A stretch of DNA of 64,000 nt from Aedes albopictus (GCF_035046485.1 NC_085138.1:328286129-328350128); one strand, 5' to 3'; shown: positions 1 to 11,609, numbered from the stretch's first letter. Translations and numbers: made by a program. The notes: generated by a model from the letters alone, not told the origin.

Positions 1-1336
1 TCGTGGCGGCGGTGGAATCTTCCACGCATATGAACGCTGTGGTGGTTCGGTCGTCGACGCTGTGGTGGTTCGGTCGTCGTCGGCGGCTGGCACATAAGGA
101 CACGCTGTAGATGGATGGGCGGTCGATCTGTCGATCCTCTTGTGCATGCTCGTACATGTCGGCTTGGGGAAATCATGAAATCGGTGGATGAACAGTTGGA
201 CGGCGTGGAGTGTAATAGGGAAACTAGGGGCGCACTATCCGCGGGTATTCCTTCGCGTTGGCGCGAACAGGTGCGTTGCAGTGTAAGACCTGCGACACCA
301 AATTTAGATCTTGCTATATATTTTCCAGTCTAAAGTAATTAGACACACCTTTCAAGATCTAAGTTTGGTGTACCTTTTATGTGAGTGTTATATTTGAATT
401 TTTGCTGTTAATTATCATTTTATTTCAGGAGGATTCAGGTAAATTTCATGTATGAATAAATGTTAACCAATATAATCATAACATTTTAGTTTTCAGACAA
501 CAAAAAGGTAAGAATTTTCTAACATATAATAAACAATCACAGATATACACACATATCAAATCATATATTGGGAAAGGGAGGGACCATCAGGGCCCGATTG
601 AAACGATTTGGACAGGAACCTGGGGCTGCCTCCTCCTTGTTGATAACATTTCGTTGAGTGAGGGCGAGGGTGGTCTCTTAGACCCCATCTATTGGGAGTA
701 TTCTGTCAATCGAGGGCTTGATTTTGCAGTTGTTCTTGAGAACTTTCTTTTGGAAGAAGATTCTCTTCCCCTGACACGGGTTACGCGCAAGTGTCTCTGC
801 TTGTGGGTCCGCACAACCCTTTTTGGTCCATCATACAGAAAAACGTCTGATCACTATCAACAGCCCAATCTTGATCAAATCGCTTTTAAGATTATTCCAG
901 TGCTATAGGTAGATGCCTTGCTACAATAGAGGGAGTAGAACTGGTAGAACAAAATCATCATCATCGAAAGTCCTTGTCATTAAATCAGATCGCAATCTTT
1001 CATTTTCGGTATAGCTTAGGTATAGCTTCCGGTGAAGGAGTACTTCAAATTTAGCCGCTGGATGCAAGAATAGACGCTGTTTGAGCCGCAACTCCTGGTG
1101 AACAGATGCTCGGGACGTGCCTTCTCAATCTAGCTGAAATCAGAAGGACAACGGTGCTCAGATTGCACAATACAGCTGACTCTCTACATCTCGATATTGA
1201 AGGGACCATCGAGATAGGGAGAGATCGAATTCAAGAATCAGTTTGTAATGCACACTAGATTGAAAAATCGTTTGTAACTAAGAATAACTGTCAACAAACA
1301 GATGTCACTTCGCCTTCCCAGAATGTTTTGCACCTA
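1..1336. other. No gene recognised; minor low-complexity sequence
   Basis: Bases 35-80 hold two copies of CGCTGTGGTGGTTCGGTCGTC. The open frames at 115-333 and 654-908 (+) have no recognisable domain. If the ZIP-like exon is real, this is its first intron. Confidence 0.4.
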
Positions 1337-1492
1337 AGGGAACGTTCAAAAATTACGTCCCCTTTTTGGGGGGGGGGGGTCTAGAAAAGTGTGACAGTAC
1401 GTGTATTGGGTATAGGAAAAGTGCGTGACAGATGGGGGAGGGGGGTTCTAGAAATCCTGAAAAACGATGGACGTAATATTTGAATCTTCCCT
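1337..1492. mobile_element. Short inverted-repeat element (MITE), ~156 bp
   Basis: Ends AGGGAACGTTCAAAAATTACGTCC and, on the other strand, AGGGAAGATTCAAATATTACGTCC pair over about 24 bp. Inside is an 11-bp G run (1370-1380) and GTACGTGTATTGGGTATAGG. Similar elements are common in mosquito DNA as far as I recall. Confidence 0.6.
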
Positions 1493-1549
1493 AAGAAACG
1501 AGATCTAGCAACCTGTAAAAACGGGCATATCGACATATGGAGAGAAAAT

Positions 1550-1720
1550 CTAGAACAAAAACGAACGAGATCGCATCGAGATAGAGAGATATCGAGATAA
1601 GGAGATATCGATATGTAGAATGGTAAAATGTATGCAGATTAAAGGGACCGATCCTAGGACCGATCAGACCATCGAGATAGGGAGAGATATCGAGATGTAG
1701 AACATCGACATGTGGAAAGT
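1550..1720. repeat. ATCGAGATA-GGGAGAGAT degenerate repeat
   Basis: Several imperfect copies of ATCGAGATAGGGAGAGAT lie here, and one more at 1207-1225. Likely remains of a transposon with internal short repeats. Confidence 0.4.
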
Positions 1721-1730
1721 CGACTGTAAT

Positions 1731-1896
1731 AGTTTAGTCCATAAACTACGTACTTTTTCAGACCATGTCAGACACCTTTCCCCCCTCGTAGACTTTTGTC
1801 CATACAGATTTTTTTTAAATTTGTGTGGAACGTAGACTTTATCCTGAAACCCCCTCTCACCCAATGAGTGTACGTAGTTTTACGGACAGGCCCTAG
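1731..1896. mobile_element. Short inverted-repeat element (MITE), ~166 bp
   Basis: Left end TAGTCCATAAACTACGTA is matched by the reverse complement of the right end (TGTCCGTAAAACTACGTA). The interior includes CCCCCCTCGTAGAC. Non-coding. Confidence 0.55.
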
Positions 1897-2170
1897 CTGG
1901 TTGTCTTTGTCATCGCTTGACCCGTGAAAGCACTTATGAGGACCAGAGCTTTGTTGGATGCAGCTAGTCGACTCATCATTTTCAGCCCAACAAATTGATT
2001 TATACAGATTTATACAAATCTTTAAAAAGTCAATGCGCTACACACATATAATATATCTTGTTTATTGTTTTATTATGGAAAAAAATGGTCGTTGATAGAA
2101 TTTCATAATTTTCGTTTTCTTTAGTAAACTCGTGTTATCAATAAGTATAGGCTTACCGTGACATCAACGC

Positions 2171-2422
2171 TTATTTTTCTTTATGGCTCGATGTTCGCAT
2201 TGGAACTTGGCCTGCTTCTCTTCAACTTCGAGAACTTGCACAGTTATTAATGGAAGGGCTTGCTTTGCCTGCCATTGCATGAATTTGTACATTATGTGGT
2301 AAGTATAATGATACACTATGCCCAGGGAGTCGAGAAGCTTTTCCCGACTGGAACGGGAATCCAACCTGCCGTCTCCGGATTGGCGATTCATAGCTTTAAC
2401 CACTAGGCTAACTGGAGACATT
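2171..2422 (-). mobile_element. Feilai-like tRNA-derived SINE (older copy)
   Basis: On the minus strand it has an A box (TAGCCTAGTGGTTAAAGC), a damaged B box (GGTTGGATTCC) and a tRNA-unrelated body (CTGGGCATAGTGTATCATTA and so on) parallel to the copy at 4305-4576. Mutations in the B box suggest an old insertion. Open frames over it on either strand are not genes. Confidence 0.75.
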
Positions 2423-3880
2423 TCTTTGGCCCCAATTTCTGATGCAATATCAAATGGTGATTTGGAACATTGCATTACCTTACCCAGAACGACAGCTGGA
2501 AAAGCCCAACCTTTATATGGTAATTGTGATATTTCACACCTAGCCGTCGCAAACCGGCTTAATTGTTTCAAGGTCTTCAGAAAAATTGGTCACGTGGTAC
2601 CTGAGCGAATCCAATCATTTGCAACCAAGCAATTGCAGCTTCACTCAGCACACCTATCTTGGATACCTAAACCGACGACCCAACCGGCTCAAAACAAAAC
2701 ACGAAAAACAGATGCTGCGCAGGAAATTGGGTCACCTAACGGTACGCGAGCAATAATCGGGCCTTAAAAAGTTGGACCCCGCCGCCGATGCCAAAGTGAT
2801 TCATTTCTCAAACAATCAGCTATCATCAGGTTTCAAAACCCTACGACGGCCGGTAAATGCGGTCTACCCCTGCTGTATCAAGCTGATCAATGGGTTCAAT
2901 GCGCTTTCCCACTCGTATCAAAAACCAGTTTCGCTTTCAATTGAATGGGTGTGTGGTGACCATCTATGGCTGTCCGATTGCAAGCCTGGTGCTAGTAATG
3001 GGAGCGTTTCACTGAAATCGAGAGTGACATGATTGGTGGCAGTTAAGTGTTTCTTTGAGAGCGGTAATCAGCTGTGTAAGGTAAGTACAGAAATCACTTC
3101 ATGTGAGTCGCCTTTGATTTGCGCTCTTTGGATCTACATATGTTGTTCTTGAAAGATTTATAGAAAGGGTATTTCAGCCAATAGCAGATCCTTAACCAAT
3201 GGTGGACCCCAGAAATTATTCAAATTTGTTTCTATCGCTGAACTTCCACTTGGAAATTAAGTAGCATTTTCTCTAGGAATTTTATCAAATTACTGATTAC
3301 GCAAAAGTGGTTCAAAATCTCGATCGAATTCCTTCAAAAAAGTAACTATGTTGATCTTTCCTGACTGAAAAATGCAAATGAAAAACGAACAAAAATCAAC
3401 AACGAAAAAAAGAACAAAATTTGGATTTAATCCTAACAGCCAATACCTCACCCTTTTGTTTTGTTGCACCCGGCTGAACGCCCCTAAGGGCCCCTATACT
3501 GCCGGTGGACGCATAAATGTCCCATGTGCAAAAACAGACAATCGAGAAAATCGCGTCCAAAGTTCGAAAAAAGTAAATTGTCTCAACTATGTAGTATAAG
3601 TGCTGAATCGTGTTCTAACATCAACCAATTTTGAATTTGAGCTCTAATTTTTGTTTTAGAGCGATTTTATAGTTCCATAGGATTTCCAATGGAACGTGAC
3701 ACTTATGCGTCCACTTTTAAGAATGTTACAAATCGGCCTTGTATTTTTTCAACAATTTTCGGAACAAACTACCTATTTTTATTTCCCCATATGATAGTAC
3801 CCCATGATACATGGTCATGGGCTGCAAAAACTCAATATTGCCAAAAATGCACATGGGACAATTATGCTTCCACCGGCAGT
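2423..3880. other. No gene recognised
   Basis: Unique-looking AT-rich sequence. The open frames (2318-2767, 2772-3032, 3372-3599, all +) show no domain I know and the first overlaps the SINE. Confidence 0.4.
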
Positions 3881-3887
3881 ATAGTGG

Positions 3888-4010
3888 CAGCTGTAAAAGC
3901 ATGACTATTCAGCATGACCATGCTGAGGGTGACGGGTTCGATTCCCGGTCGATCCAGGAACTTTTCGTTAAGGAAAATGATCATTGGCAGATCATGCTCT
4001 CAGGTGGCGG
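3888..4010 (+). mobile_element. Feilai-like SINE, internally deleted
   Basis: Carries ATTCAGCATGACCATGCTGA and B box GGTTCGATTCCCGGTCGATC, as in the full copy at 35913-36186. The tRNA-like head runs straight into GATCATTGGCAGATCATGCTC, so most of the body is missing. Confidence 0.7.
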
Positions 4011-4304
4011 TGCAAAAAAGTAGCATCAGAAGACGCGCCGTACAAAACACCACTACACTATTTTAAAGAAAAATCATACCTTCTTCGTTTTATATCCAAA
4101 TCTAAAAAAAAAATCTCTCGCTTAGTATTCCTGCAGTTAATACGGTATGGGCGTATTTGCAATGATCGATTTTTCTTCATCGATTTCCTCTTTGGTTAAT
4201 AGCTTGGCCGGAGAATCGTTTTCGGATGATGTTGTTGTTCCAGGTGCTAGCCCGAGTCGCCCTTCACCAAAACACATAGCGAGATCATCTGAACATTGAA
4301 GGTT

Positions 4305-4576
4305 CTTCTTCTTCTTCTTTATGGCTCGACATCCCCACTGGGACTTGGCTTGCCTCGCTTCAACTTAATGTTCTTTCAGCACTTCCTCAGTTATTAATTG
4401 AAGGGCTTTCTTTGCCTGCCATTGGATGAATTTGTATATTGTGAGACAAGCACAATGATACACTATGCCCAGGGAATCGAGAAAATTTTCCCGACCGGAA
4501 CGGGAATCGAACCCGCCGTCTCCGGATTTGCGATCCATAGTCTTAATCACTAGACTAATTGGAGACCCCAGGAAAC
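4305..4576 (-). mobile_element. Feilai-like tRNA-derived SINE, full length
   Basis: Minus strand: A box TAGTCTAGTGATTAAGAC, B box GGTTCGATTCCCGTTCC, a ~190-bp body and an (AGA)n tail. TTGAAGGT (or one mismatch of it) lies on both sides (about 4297-4304 and 4577-4585) and may be the target duplication. The intact boxes indicate a younger copy than the one at 2171-2422. Confidence 0.8.
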
Positions 4577-4956
4577 TTTGAAGGTATTTCCCGGAATAAC
4601 CTGAAGAGAAAATCGATGAAGAGAAATCAATCATTGCTGATACGCCCTTATGATACTAAGCGGGATGCTGAAAACCTTGATGCCTCAGCTTTCAAAATGT
4701 ATCTTCATACACAGTCGTGACGAGGAAAAACAATAAAAAGTGGATATGCAAAGAGGGACACGTCCTTAAAAACAGCATTACGCTAATTGAAATGCTCATA
4801 TCTCAGCTGTTAATCCATATCATAACAATTTTCTTTCACCACTGGCAACACTCATCTTGCTGGAAAAAATATCGAATATAGTCGTACCATGCCGTAACTA
4901 ATATGCATTGAAAGACTTCTAAAGCTCGTTTTGGTGAGAAAAATATTGTATATTAG

Positions 4957-5649
4957 TAACTTGATGTTTTTGTGGCTATATCGGTCTCTTTCTACTCATA
5001 GTATAAAAATTTTCACACTTGTTCGCTACCTAGCGAATTCTATCATATCTATCATTTCATTATCCACTTTGATCTCTACTCCCTTATACTATGAGTAGAA
5101 AGAGACCGATATAGCCACAAAATCATCAAGTTATTAATAGAATACGGTCGATAAATCAGCTTATGATATGAAAAGTTTGGCTCAAAAAGAAAAGTGTTCT
5201 ATCCTATAAGATCGAAAAAGCTAATAGGAAGAACACGCCGCGATATAGGCATACCCCTATGAACGGAGTGCGAATTCCGAAAAAGCTACCGATCGATAGA
5301 ATTTGTGATGAAAACAGAACAATACATTAGGCAGTCGGGTGCCTGAAACTTTTGCCAGTCTTGGTAAGGTGGTATGAAAACTACCAACAAAGCCGATCTG
5401 TTTAAAAGCACAGGTCGCACGGCAGAAGTTTCACGCATTCGATGTATTCGTTCAATACATGGCCTACTTGCCTAATTTCACCTTCTATAAAAATTTTCAC
5501 ACTTGTTCGCTACCTAGCGAATTCTATCATATCTATCATTTCATTATCCACTTTGATCTCTACTCCCTTATATTATGAGTAGAAAGAGACCGATATAGCC
5601 ACAAAATCATCAAGTTATTAATAGAATACGGTCGATAAATCAGCATATG
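4957..5649. mobile_element. Foldback element with two 167-bp direct repeats
   Basis: 4957-5001 and about 5090-5137 are inverted copies (AACTTGATG...CTACTCATAGTA). The block 5003-5170 is repeated directly at 5487-5653 with very few changes. The whole is flanked by ATATTGTATATTAG at 4943-4956 and 5650-5663, a possible 14-bp target duplication. The middle (about 5171-5486) is non-coding. Confidence 0.65.
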
Positions 5650-5929
5650 ATATTGTATATTAGCGTAGCTAAAGTTCACCAATACACACCAAATTTTGCA
5701 AGGAGAATGGAAATTATTGTGCACTTTATTCACGTTTTTGTCCAATTATGAAACAATATATTTATGCCAAGTGCCCTATGATTTCTTCACGGTTGGAGCC
5801 TTCAGTTGAGGTTCTTCAAAAGAGAAACATGGGCGTATATAAAAAATCACCAGAAAATTGAGAAAAATATCAGATTTTGAAGTCAGAAACCATAATTCAA
5901 AAACAGAATAAGAAATTTATGTTGAAGGT

Positions 5930-8080
5930 TCAACGGAAATGTGAGAATCCCTCTACAGGAGGGATTTTTTAGGAATATTTGGTGAGAATGGATCAATGGT
6001 TCCCTCAGGAATTACACCATAGATCCATAGGGACTCTTGGGAATTTGTTCAGAGATTTTATTGGAAATTCCTCTAGAATTCAATGTAAATTTATGAAAAC
6101 ATTTCTGTGAGAATTTCTGAAACGATTTCATCGACCATCCATTGAGGTTTTCTTCAAAAATTATTCAGAGAATTCCTCCAGAAAATTATTAACATTTTCT
6201 CCAGGACTATTTTTAAAGGTGTTTGGAGAATTTCTAGAACTTAAGGCGAAACTGGATCCATTTCCTCACTTTTTGGTTTTTGATTTTTTATAAAATAACG
6301 AAGCAATATTTTCAAAATCGGGTTTCGTGCACATGTAGAGTATGGATCAAGGAATCTCCTGTTTTTTTTTTCAAGTGGAAAATGTTTTTAGTTTTTGCAA
6401 AACAATTTTTGAGCAAAATTTCACAAAACAATGGTTTCTGTAAAAACGAAAAACATTTTCCACCTGGAAAAAATTCAGGAGATTTCTTGATCCATACTGC
6501 ACGAAACCCGATTTTGAAAATATTGCTTCGTTATTTTGTAAAAAATCAAAAACCAAAAAAATGAGGAAATGCTTCCAGTTTCGCCTTAAGGAAATGCTAC
6601 TACGATTCCTTATTGTATTTGCAAGGGATTGGTTGAGAATGTTTGTTGCTTGGGGACTTCGACCAGGTACCAAGTATTTCAATGAACTTTTTTCAATGAG
6701 CCCTTGGCGGATTCTTCCAGGAATTTCTTTAGGACATTCTTCCAAGAACTACGTCTGGAAGTTCATCGACGATTCATTGGTGATTTATTTACACAATTGA
6801 TTGGGCAATTTTTCAAAGTGAATCATTAGAGTATACATCCTGTACTTTGTTTTCCAAAATTACATTCAGGGAATATTCATCAACTATTTTATTAGGAATT
6901 CCTTCAGGATCTTTTTGATGAGCTCATACAGAAGTTTCTTTGAAGAATTCTTTCAGAAACCCTTAGGAAACTTTTGCAGGAATTTATTGAAGAATTCTTG
7001 CAGACATTGTTTCAGGAGTTTTTCAAGGTATCCACCAAAATTTCTCCAAAGACTTTATTTAGGGCTTTCTAGTTAATTTATGAAAAAACTTCAGATATTC
7101 TCATGGAAATTCTTCTGTGGATTCTTTCGGCAATTTCCTTCAGGCATTCTTCTGTTAATCTTTTCAGAAATTCAAATTGTGGAGGGTTCTTCAGAGATTC
7201 ATTTGAGAAGTGTCTCAACAGTTACTTTGTAGAATTTCTCCAAATCATTCTCTTAGCGGGATTTTATTAGGAATTTCTATTGCTTAGGAATTCTTTGGCA
7301 AAACATCTGCAGAGATTTCTTGAAAACTCGTTTAAGAATTCTTCCAGAGATTTCTCCAGGAATTCATCTACGGGTTCCATTAGCAAATTCCTTCAGGTAT
7401 TATACGAGAATTTCTTCTGAAACTCGTTAAGAAAGCCTCTTTGGGAAATTCTTCTAACGATTCTTTGCGGAATTTCTTGCATGATTCTTCTAGCCATTCA
7501 TTGGGCAATTCAGGAAAGGAATTCCATTGGGAATTTCTCCTGGAAACTCATAGGAATATTTTCGGGTTTCTTTGGAAAATGTCCTCAGTATTTTGCAGAA
7601 TGAATCTTTTCAAGATTTGCTCGGAAATTCTCCCAAGAGTTCTTTTGTGAACTTTTCCAATGAATTACAGCGCTGCAGAAATTTAGCAGCAATTATTTGT
7701 TTTTTTTAGTGATTGATAGGGGATACCTCCAGGGATCTCCTATGGGAAGTCATCCAGGCATTTTTCTGAATACCCGTAGAAATTTCTACAGGGATTCTTT
7801 GGGGAATCCAATGGTTTCATCGGGTTTTCCTTAACATATTAAAGGAAATGACTTGGTATTTTTCAAATTATATCGCCAATGAAACCAAGATGAACTTCCT
7901 CAAGGTGTAGTTGTAAATGTTACCAGAGATGCTTGCAGAAATTCTTCCGTAGATTCTATTGGTAGTTTTTTTGAAGTTTTCCAAAAAGAATTTCTGCAGG
8001 GATTTGTTGAGGTAAAGTGATTCTTTGCAGAATTGATCCAGAGATTCGTTGAGGAGATACTGGAAAAACTTTTAATTAGA
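5930..8080. repeat. Degenerate GGAATTCCTCCAG-type repeat tract
   Basis: Many imperfect, irregularly spaced copies of words such as AATTCCTCCAGAAATT, AGGAATTTCTTC and TTCCAGAGATTTCTCC. The same vocabulary makes up the inner arms of the foldback at 35080-40013, so this may be an arm of a related element. No coding potential. Interrupted by the element at 6245-6585. Confidence 0.6.
6245..6585. mobile_element. 341-bp palindromic MITE flanked by TTAA
   Basis: GGCGAAACTGGA at the left and its complement TCCAGTTTCGCC at the right, with arms of about 165 bp that pair almost fully. Exactly TTAA sits on both sides (6241-6244 and 6586-6589), the target duplication typical of the piggyBac superfamily. 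Mirror-image open frames on the two strands are a product of the palindrome. Confidence 0.75.
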
Positions 8081-8130
8081 AGGAAATGTTGCTAATTGAC
8101 AAATTGAGTTGTGAAATTTGTGAAAAAAAT

Positions 8131-8215
8131 CGCGTTCTGGTGGGATTCGAACCCACGACTCCGTATTTGCTAGACCGGCGCTTTTACCAGCTAAGCCGCA
8201 TAACAAGTAATGTTT
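8131..8215 (-). mobile_element. tRNA-Ala-like sequence, probably a SINE head
   Basis: The minus strand reads GCGGCTTAGCTGGTAAAAGC (A box), a CTAGCAA loop (AGC in anticodon position) and GTGGGTTCGAATCCCAC (perfect T arm). The acceptor and anticodon stems do not pair properly, and TTTTTTCACAAATTTCAC follows, so I read it as a tRNA-derived SINE or tRNA pseudogene, not a working tRNA gene. Confidence 0.55.
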
Positions 8216-8954
8216 TTGCGGATATAAAGGCAAACTGACTCCGAAGCCGCACCATGAACACTTCTATTTCACAAACTCGTCTCTCTTTCGGCTTAGATGC
8301 CAATCCATAACACACTTCCATATGTGCCCACTAACTACAAGTGAGGGCGAATTATTAACTCTTGAGGAAGATATCCGGCTGAATGATTTGAATAATCCCC
8401 TCATATGAAAATTCGTCTCTTGTTGAACTTGAGCAAATTAAAACAAATACAGTTGAACTTTAAGGACAAACGTTTTGACATCCCGCTTCAACAATGCATC
8501 AAAACTTCAAACGCACAAATCTCAAGAAGCAAGCTTCACACAACATTGCATTTCATTATTCTGTTCTTGCTCACTTGTAATATGCTTAAAATAAGAAGAT
8601 CAGGTGCGCTGATTTTGTTTTCGAGGAGATTTGTGCCTTCGAAATCGTGAGTAGGTGCCAAAGCCGGCCATTGTGGCGGCCATTTTGGGATTCCAACAAG
8701 TCTGTCCTTGAGGCACTTTGTTGCTGGTCAAAAAATACAATTATTCACACACACTCTTCATCAAACAATAACAACTACCACGCGTCCCTATAATGCCGAG
8801 TAGGCTCCATTCCGTCGAAACCCGTTAAGCTATGGTTCTCCGTGTACGCATTGAGGGATTGCTGTAAGGAAATCTAAGATAGGGGAGTAGGTGCCAAAAA
8901 GCCCCGCGTAGGCCATTCGCCACTACTTCACAAGATCCAATCGCCAATCGCCGC

Positions 8955-9364
8955 TACCCGAGCAGGAGGAAATAGCTGGAGAATAACTAACTCAGGTGTG
9001 GAAAACCGAATACCTACAACCTGAATGAGGTATTAAGTAGCCCTGCATAAGAGGTAAAATACTTAAAATAATAACTGGTGTGTATTCTGTGCATAATACG
9101 TGAATAATGACATCAGGTATGGCAATACCTAAATAATACTCGGTGATTTTTCCATACAAATAGCGGTTTTTATATAATTGAATAATACCTCAAGCAGTCC
9201 TCAACACCAAACCAATAACTCGACGAGGTATTGTGTCAATACCCAAAAAATACCAAAATAAGTTATTTTCAATACCTGGATAACCGATCAATACCTTGTC
9301 TTGGTATGATACCTGACTTTGGTATGCTCCAGTTATGTGTCAGTTATTCATTCCTGCTCGGGTA
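8955..9364. mobile_element. MITE, ~410 bp, TIR TACCCGAGCAGGA
   Basis: TACCCGAGCAGGA at 8955 and its complement TCCTGCTCGGGTA ending at 9364. The interior contains many spaced ATACCT / AATAACT words on both strands, typical of a non-autonomous element with subterminal repeats. Confidence 0.65.
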
Positions 9365-9416
9365 CAATTTAAGATCTTGTACCGACTTTTTAAACTCAAG
9401 AAAAATGTCCTAATCG

Positions 9417-9585
9417 ATTGAGTTAAATGAGTTTTTGTACAGTTTAACTCCGCCTTCTAACACTTATTCTTTTTCGAAACAATAAGACTGTAAGTGATAA
9501 TATAAATTCGCGTATCTGTCAAAGGATAAGCATTAGAAGGCGGAATTGACAGGTACAAACACTAGTTTCGCTCAGTCAATGTAAG
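9417..9585. mobile_element. Probable MITE, ~170 bp
   Basis: TCCGCCTTCTAACACTTATTC near 9449 is matched in inverse by the complement of GATAAGCATTAGAAGGCGGA near 9525, with weaker pairing outward (TTTGTAC, ATTGA). Ends are uncertain. Confidence 0.45.
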
Positions 9586-9801
9586 ATGTTTACCATCCAT
9601 GTGAACAACTTCGAGAGTCTCTGTTGTAATTATAAGAAAATCGTAGAAATATTCGATTATTCACATTCGAATAGATTACCTTACTAAATATCTAATGACA
9701 ATTACGAGATGAATCAGTCTAGCGTTACAAATCTCCAACTAGAGACAAAAAAATCAAAATTATTGAACGTGGTTTTCTTAGTATAATAAAATTAAAATGG
9801 G

Positions 9802-10014
9802 TAGTTTGGCATAGCCTGACATTTCGGTCTCGTGTAATTGACCTTTTCAAAGGATAAGCAGTCAACCGTCTCTCGTTATGCGATTTGTGAATGAAGTTTG
9901 AGAGATGGAGCTTCTTGTAATGCCATTTACCAGTTAACATGAAACAGAATTTCGTTTTCTTATAATTTGTTGGGACTACGTTCCGAAACGTCAGGCTATA
10001 CCAAAACCAAACTA
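9802..10014. mobile_element. Probable MITE, ~213 bp
   Basis: TAGTTTGGCATAGCCTGACA at the left; the right end reads in inverse TAGTTTGG(6 nt)TATAGCCTGACG. The open frame across it (9725-10087, -) is not a gene. Confidence 0.5.
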
Positions 10015-10208
10015 GCTTTTTCAATTCTTTTAGACTGAGAAAGCAACAACAGTTCAACATTTCCTCCCAGTCGTAAACATCCTCCAAATGAAACTATGCG
10101 ATTGTGTACAGATTGTTTGGCAACGACGGCAATCTATGCATTACCAAGCGCCTCCTTGTCCTTCTATGGCGGTTATGGATAATCCGATGGATATCCAGGA
10201 GGGGTTCA

Positions 10209-10359
10209 TTCACAAATGTCATAACGCTAAAATTGGTCGTTTTCAACACCCACCCACCCCTTCGTAACACTGTTTATATGGGGAAAATTTTATTTTGTTC
10301 GAGCTGTAACACCTTGAAGGACACCCACCCACCCCCTCCAGCGTTATGACATTTGTGAA
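10209..10359. mobile_element. MITE, 151 bp, TIR TTCACAAATGTCATAACGCT
   Basis: TTCACAAATGTCATAACGCT at 10209 is perfectly inverted at 10340-10359. Inside are two CACCCACCCACCCC tracts. Non-coding. Confidence 0.7.
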
Positions 10360-10839
10360 CAAGCCCGAGTGGTATTCTAAGCATAAAGCGAAAAATGTCA
10401 ACGGATGTTTTACCTCATCCCGAAAAGTGTGTTTTCTCCTACTACTTAATTTCCAGTTGTAATTAAAAAAAGAGACATTACACCGTCTTAGACCAGAGAT
10501 TACAAACACAGACTGAACGATCACTAACATGAGTCAACGGGCAACACACGAAATACCGTTTGACGAAAAGTTTTCACCAGCTGGAGCGGGAATTGAAACC
10601 GGAGATAACCTATAAAATCAGCACGTCCACTTATTTTTACGTAGAGCATTTTGTCCCTTTTTCCCTAATATTTTTCCTAGGGTATGGGAACACTACTAGT
10701 AATTTACAAAGGCCGACCCCTTCAATAAAGCAAAACAATCATCCAAATAATTTTGCAAATGGTAAAAGACATATCTGTAACTGCAGGTTGAGCAAATTTA
10801 TGATTATTGCTGCCTAGAAATTAAGACACACTCAACATC

Positions 10840-11401
10840 TCTCTGGATGGAAGGTATCGTGTGTCCTATCCCATCTACAAAAAGGGTGACAAGTTGGATT
10901 GCGGGAACTACCGCGCCGTCTATCACCGATTGCGAGAGTTCGTGGGGCAATATCAGGCTGGATTCATGGGTGAACGCGCTACAACGGACCAGATCTTCGC
11001 CATCCGCCAGGTGTTGCAGAAATGCCGCAAATACAACGTGCCCACACATCACTTGTTCATCGATTTCAAATCGGCGTATGATACAATCGATCGAGAACAG
11101 CTATGGCAGATATGCACGAATACGAATTCCCGGATAAACTGATATAATTGATCAAGGCGACGATGGATCGAGTGATGTGCGTAGTTCGAGTATCAGGAAC
11201 ACTCTCGAGTCATCCGACCGGTACACGAAGACGTGGTGCGCAGCGAGCTAGCTGGGTCGCCAAGTGGAGGACGATCTGCGGACCCTACGCAGAGTGCGGA
11301 ATTGGAGACAAACAGCCATGGACCGAGTGGAATGGAGATGGCTACTATGTACAGCAGAGGCCACCCAGGCCTTAGCCTGATCGGTAAGGTGAAGTAAGTA
11401 A
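10840..11401 (+). pseudogene. Non-LTR retrotransposon fragment: RT N-part joined to C-terminus
   Basis: Reads VCPIYKKGDKLDCGNYRAV, then GFMGERATTDQIFAIRQVLQ and LFIDFKSAYDTIDREQLW (RT fingers, first catalytic block). A large internal deletion follows, joining to [17 protein letters not shown], the C-terminal motif of the same family. The RT core with the FADD box is missing. The 3' end CCTTAGCCTGATCGGTAAG matches 14395-14470 on the other strand. Related to, but a different subfamily from, the copies at 15492 and 30612. Confidence 0.7.
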
Positions 11402-11441
11402 CATCTCTCTAGAAAGCACATTGAATCCCAATCATACTAAC

Positions 11442-11609
11442 CTCGAAGGAGATTACCCCCTTGCTGCCATATTTGTTGAAGAGATACCTTAGGAACTTGT
11501 TTTCGCCACCGGATCCGCCGAGTGTCGACTGGTGCGAGTCATTTCCGGTAACTGTGACCTCTAGGAACCCTAGCATCAGCAACAAAATCACCAAACCACT
11601 TCTCTTCAT
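11442..11609 (-). CDS. First coding exon of a secreted or membrane protein, probably a LIV-1/ZIP-type zinc transporter (partial)
   Basis: Seen: ATG at 11609 in context GAAAATGA, a signal peptide (basic MKR, then LVILLLMLGFLEV, likely cleaved near VTG/NDS), a short polar linker and the segment FLRYLFNKYGSKGVISFE, followed at once by a good donor GTTAGT. The exon is 168 nt, 56 codons, phase 0. The F-x2-LF-x-KYG-x-G-x-(I/L)-(S/T)-FE pattern resembles the EF-hand-like helix near the N-terminus of LIV-1 subfamily ZIP transporters (ZIP6, ZIP10, Drosophila foi), where the next exon normally begins GFE/GLE..LL..LGL. I found no further exon between base 1 and 11441, so the gene continues off the left edge behind an intron of at least 11.4 kb. 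Coding character is fairly sure; the ZIP assignment is an inference from one short motif. Confidence 0.55.

Noticed and set aside
6280..6800. Overlapping genes at 6280-6564 (+) and 6371-6745 (-)
   Set aside because: Both lie on the two arms of a 341-bp palindrome and have no recognisable domain.
8131..8215. Functional tRNA-Ala gene
   Set aside because: T arm is perfect, but the acceptor and anticodon stems do not pair and a T-rich SINE-like tail follows.
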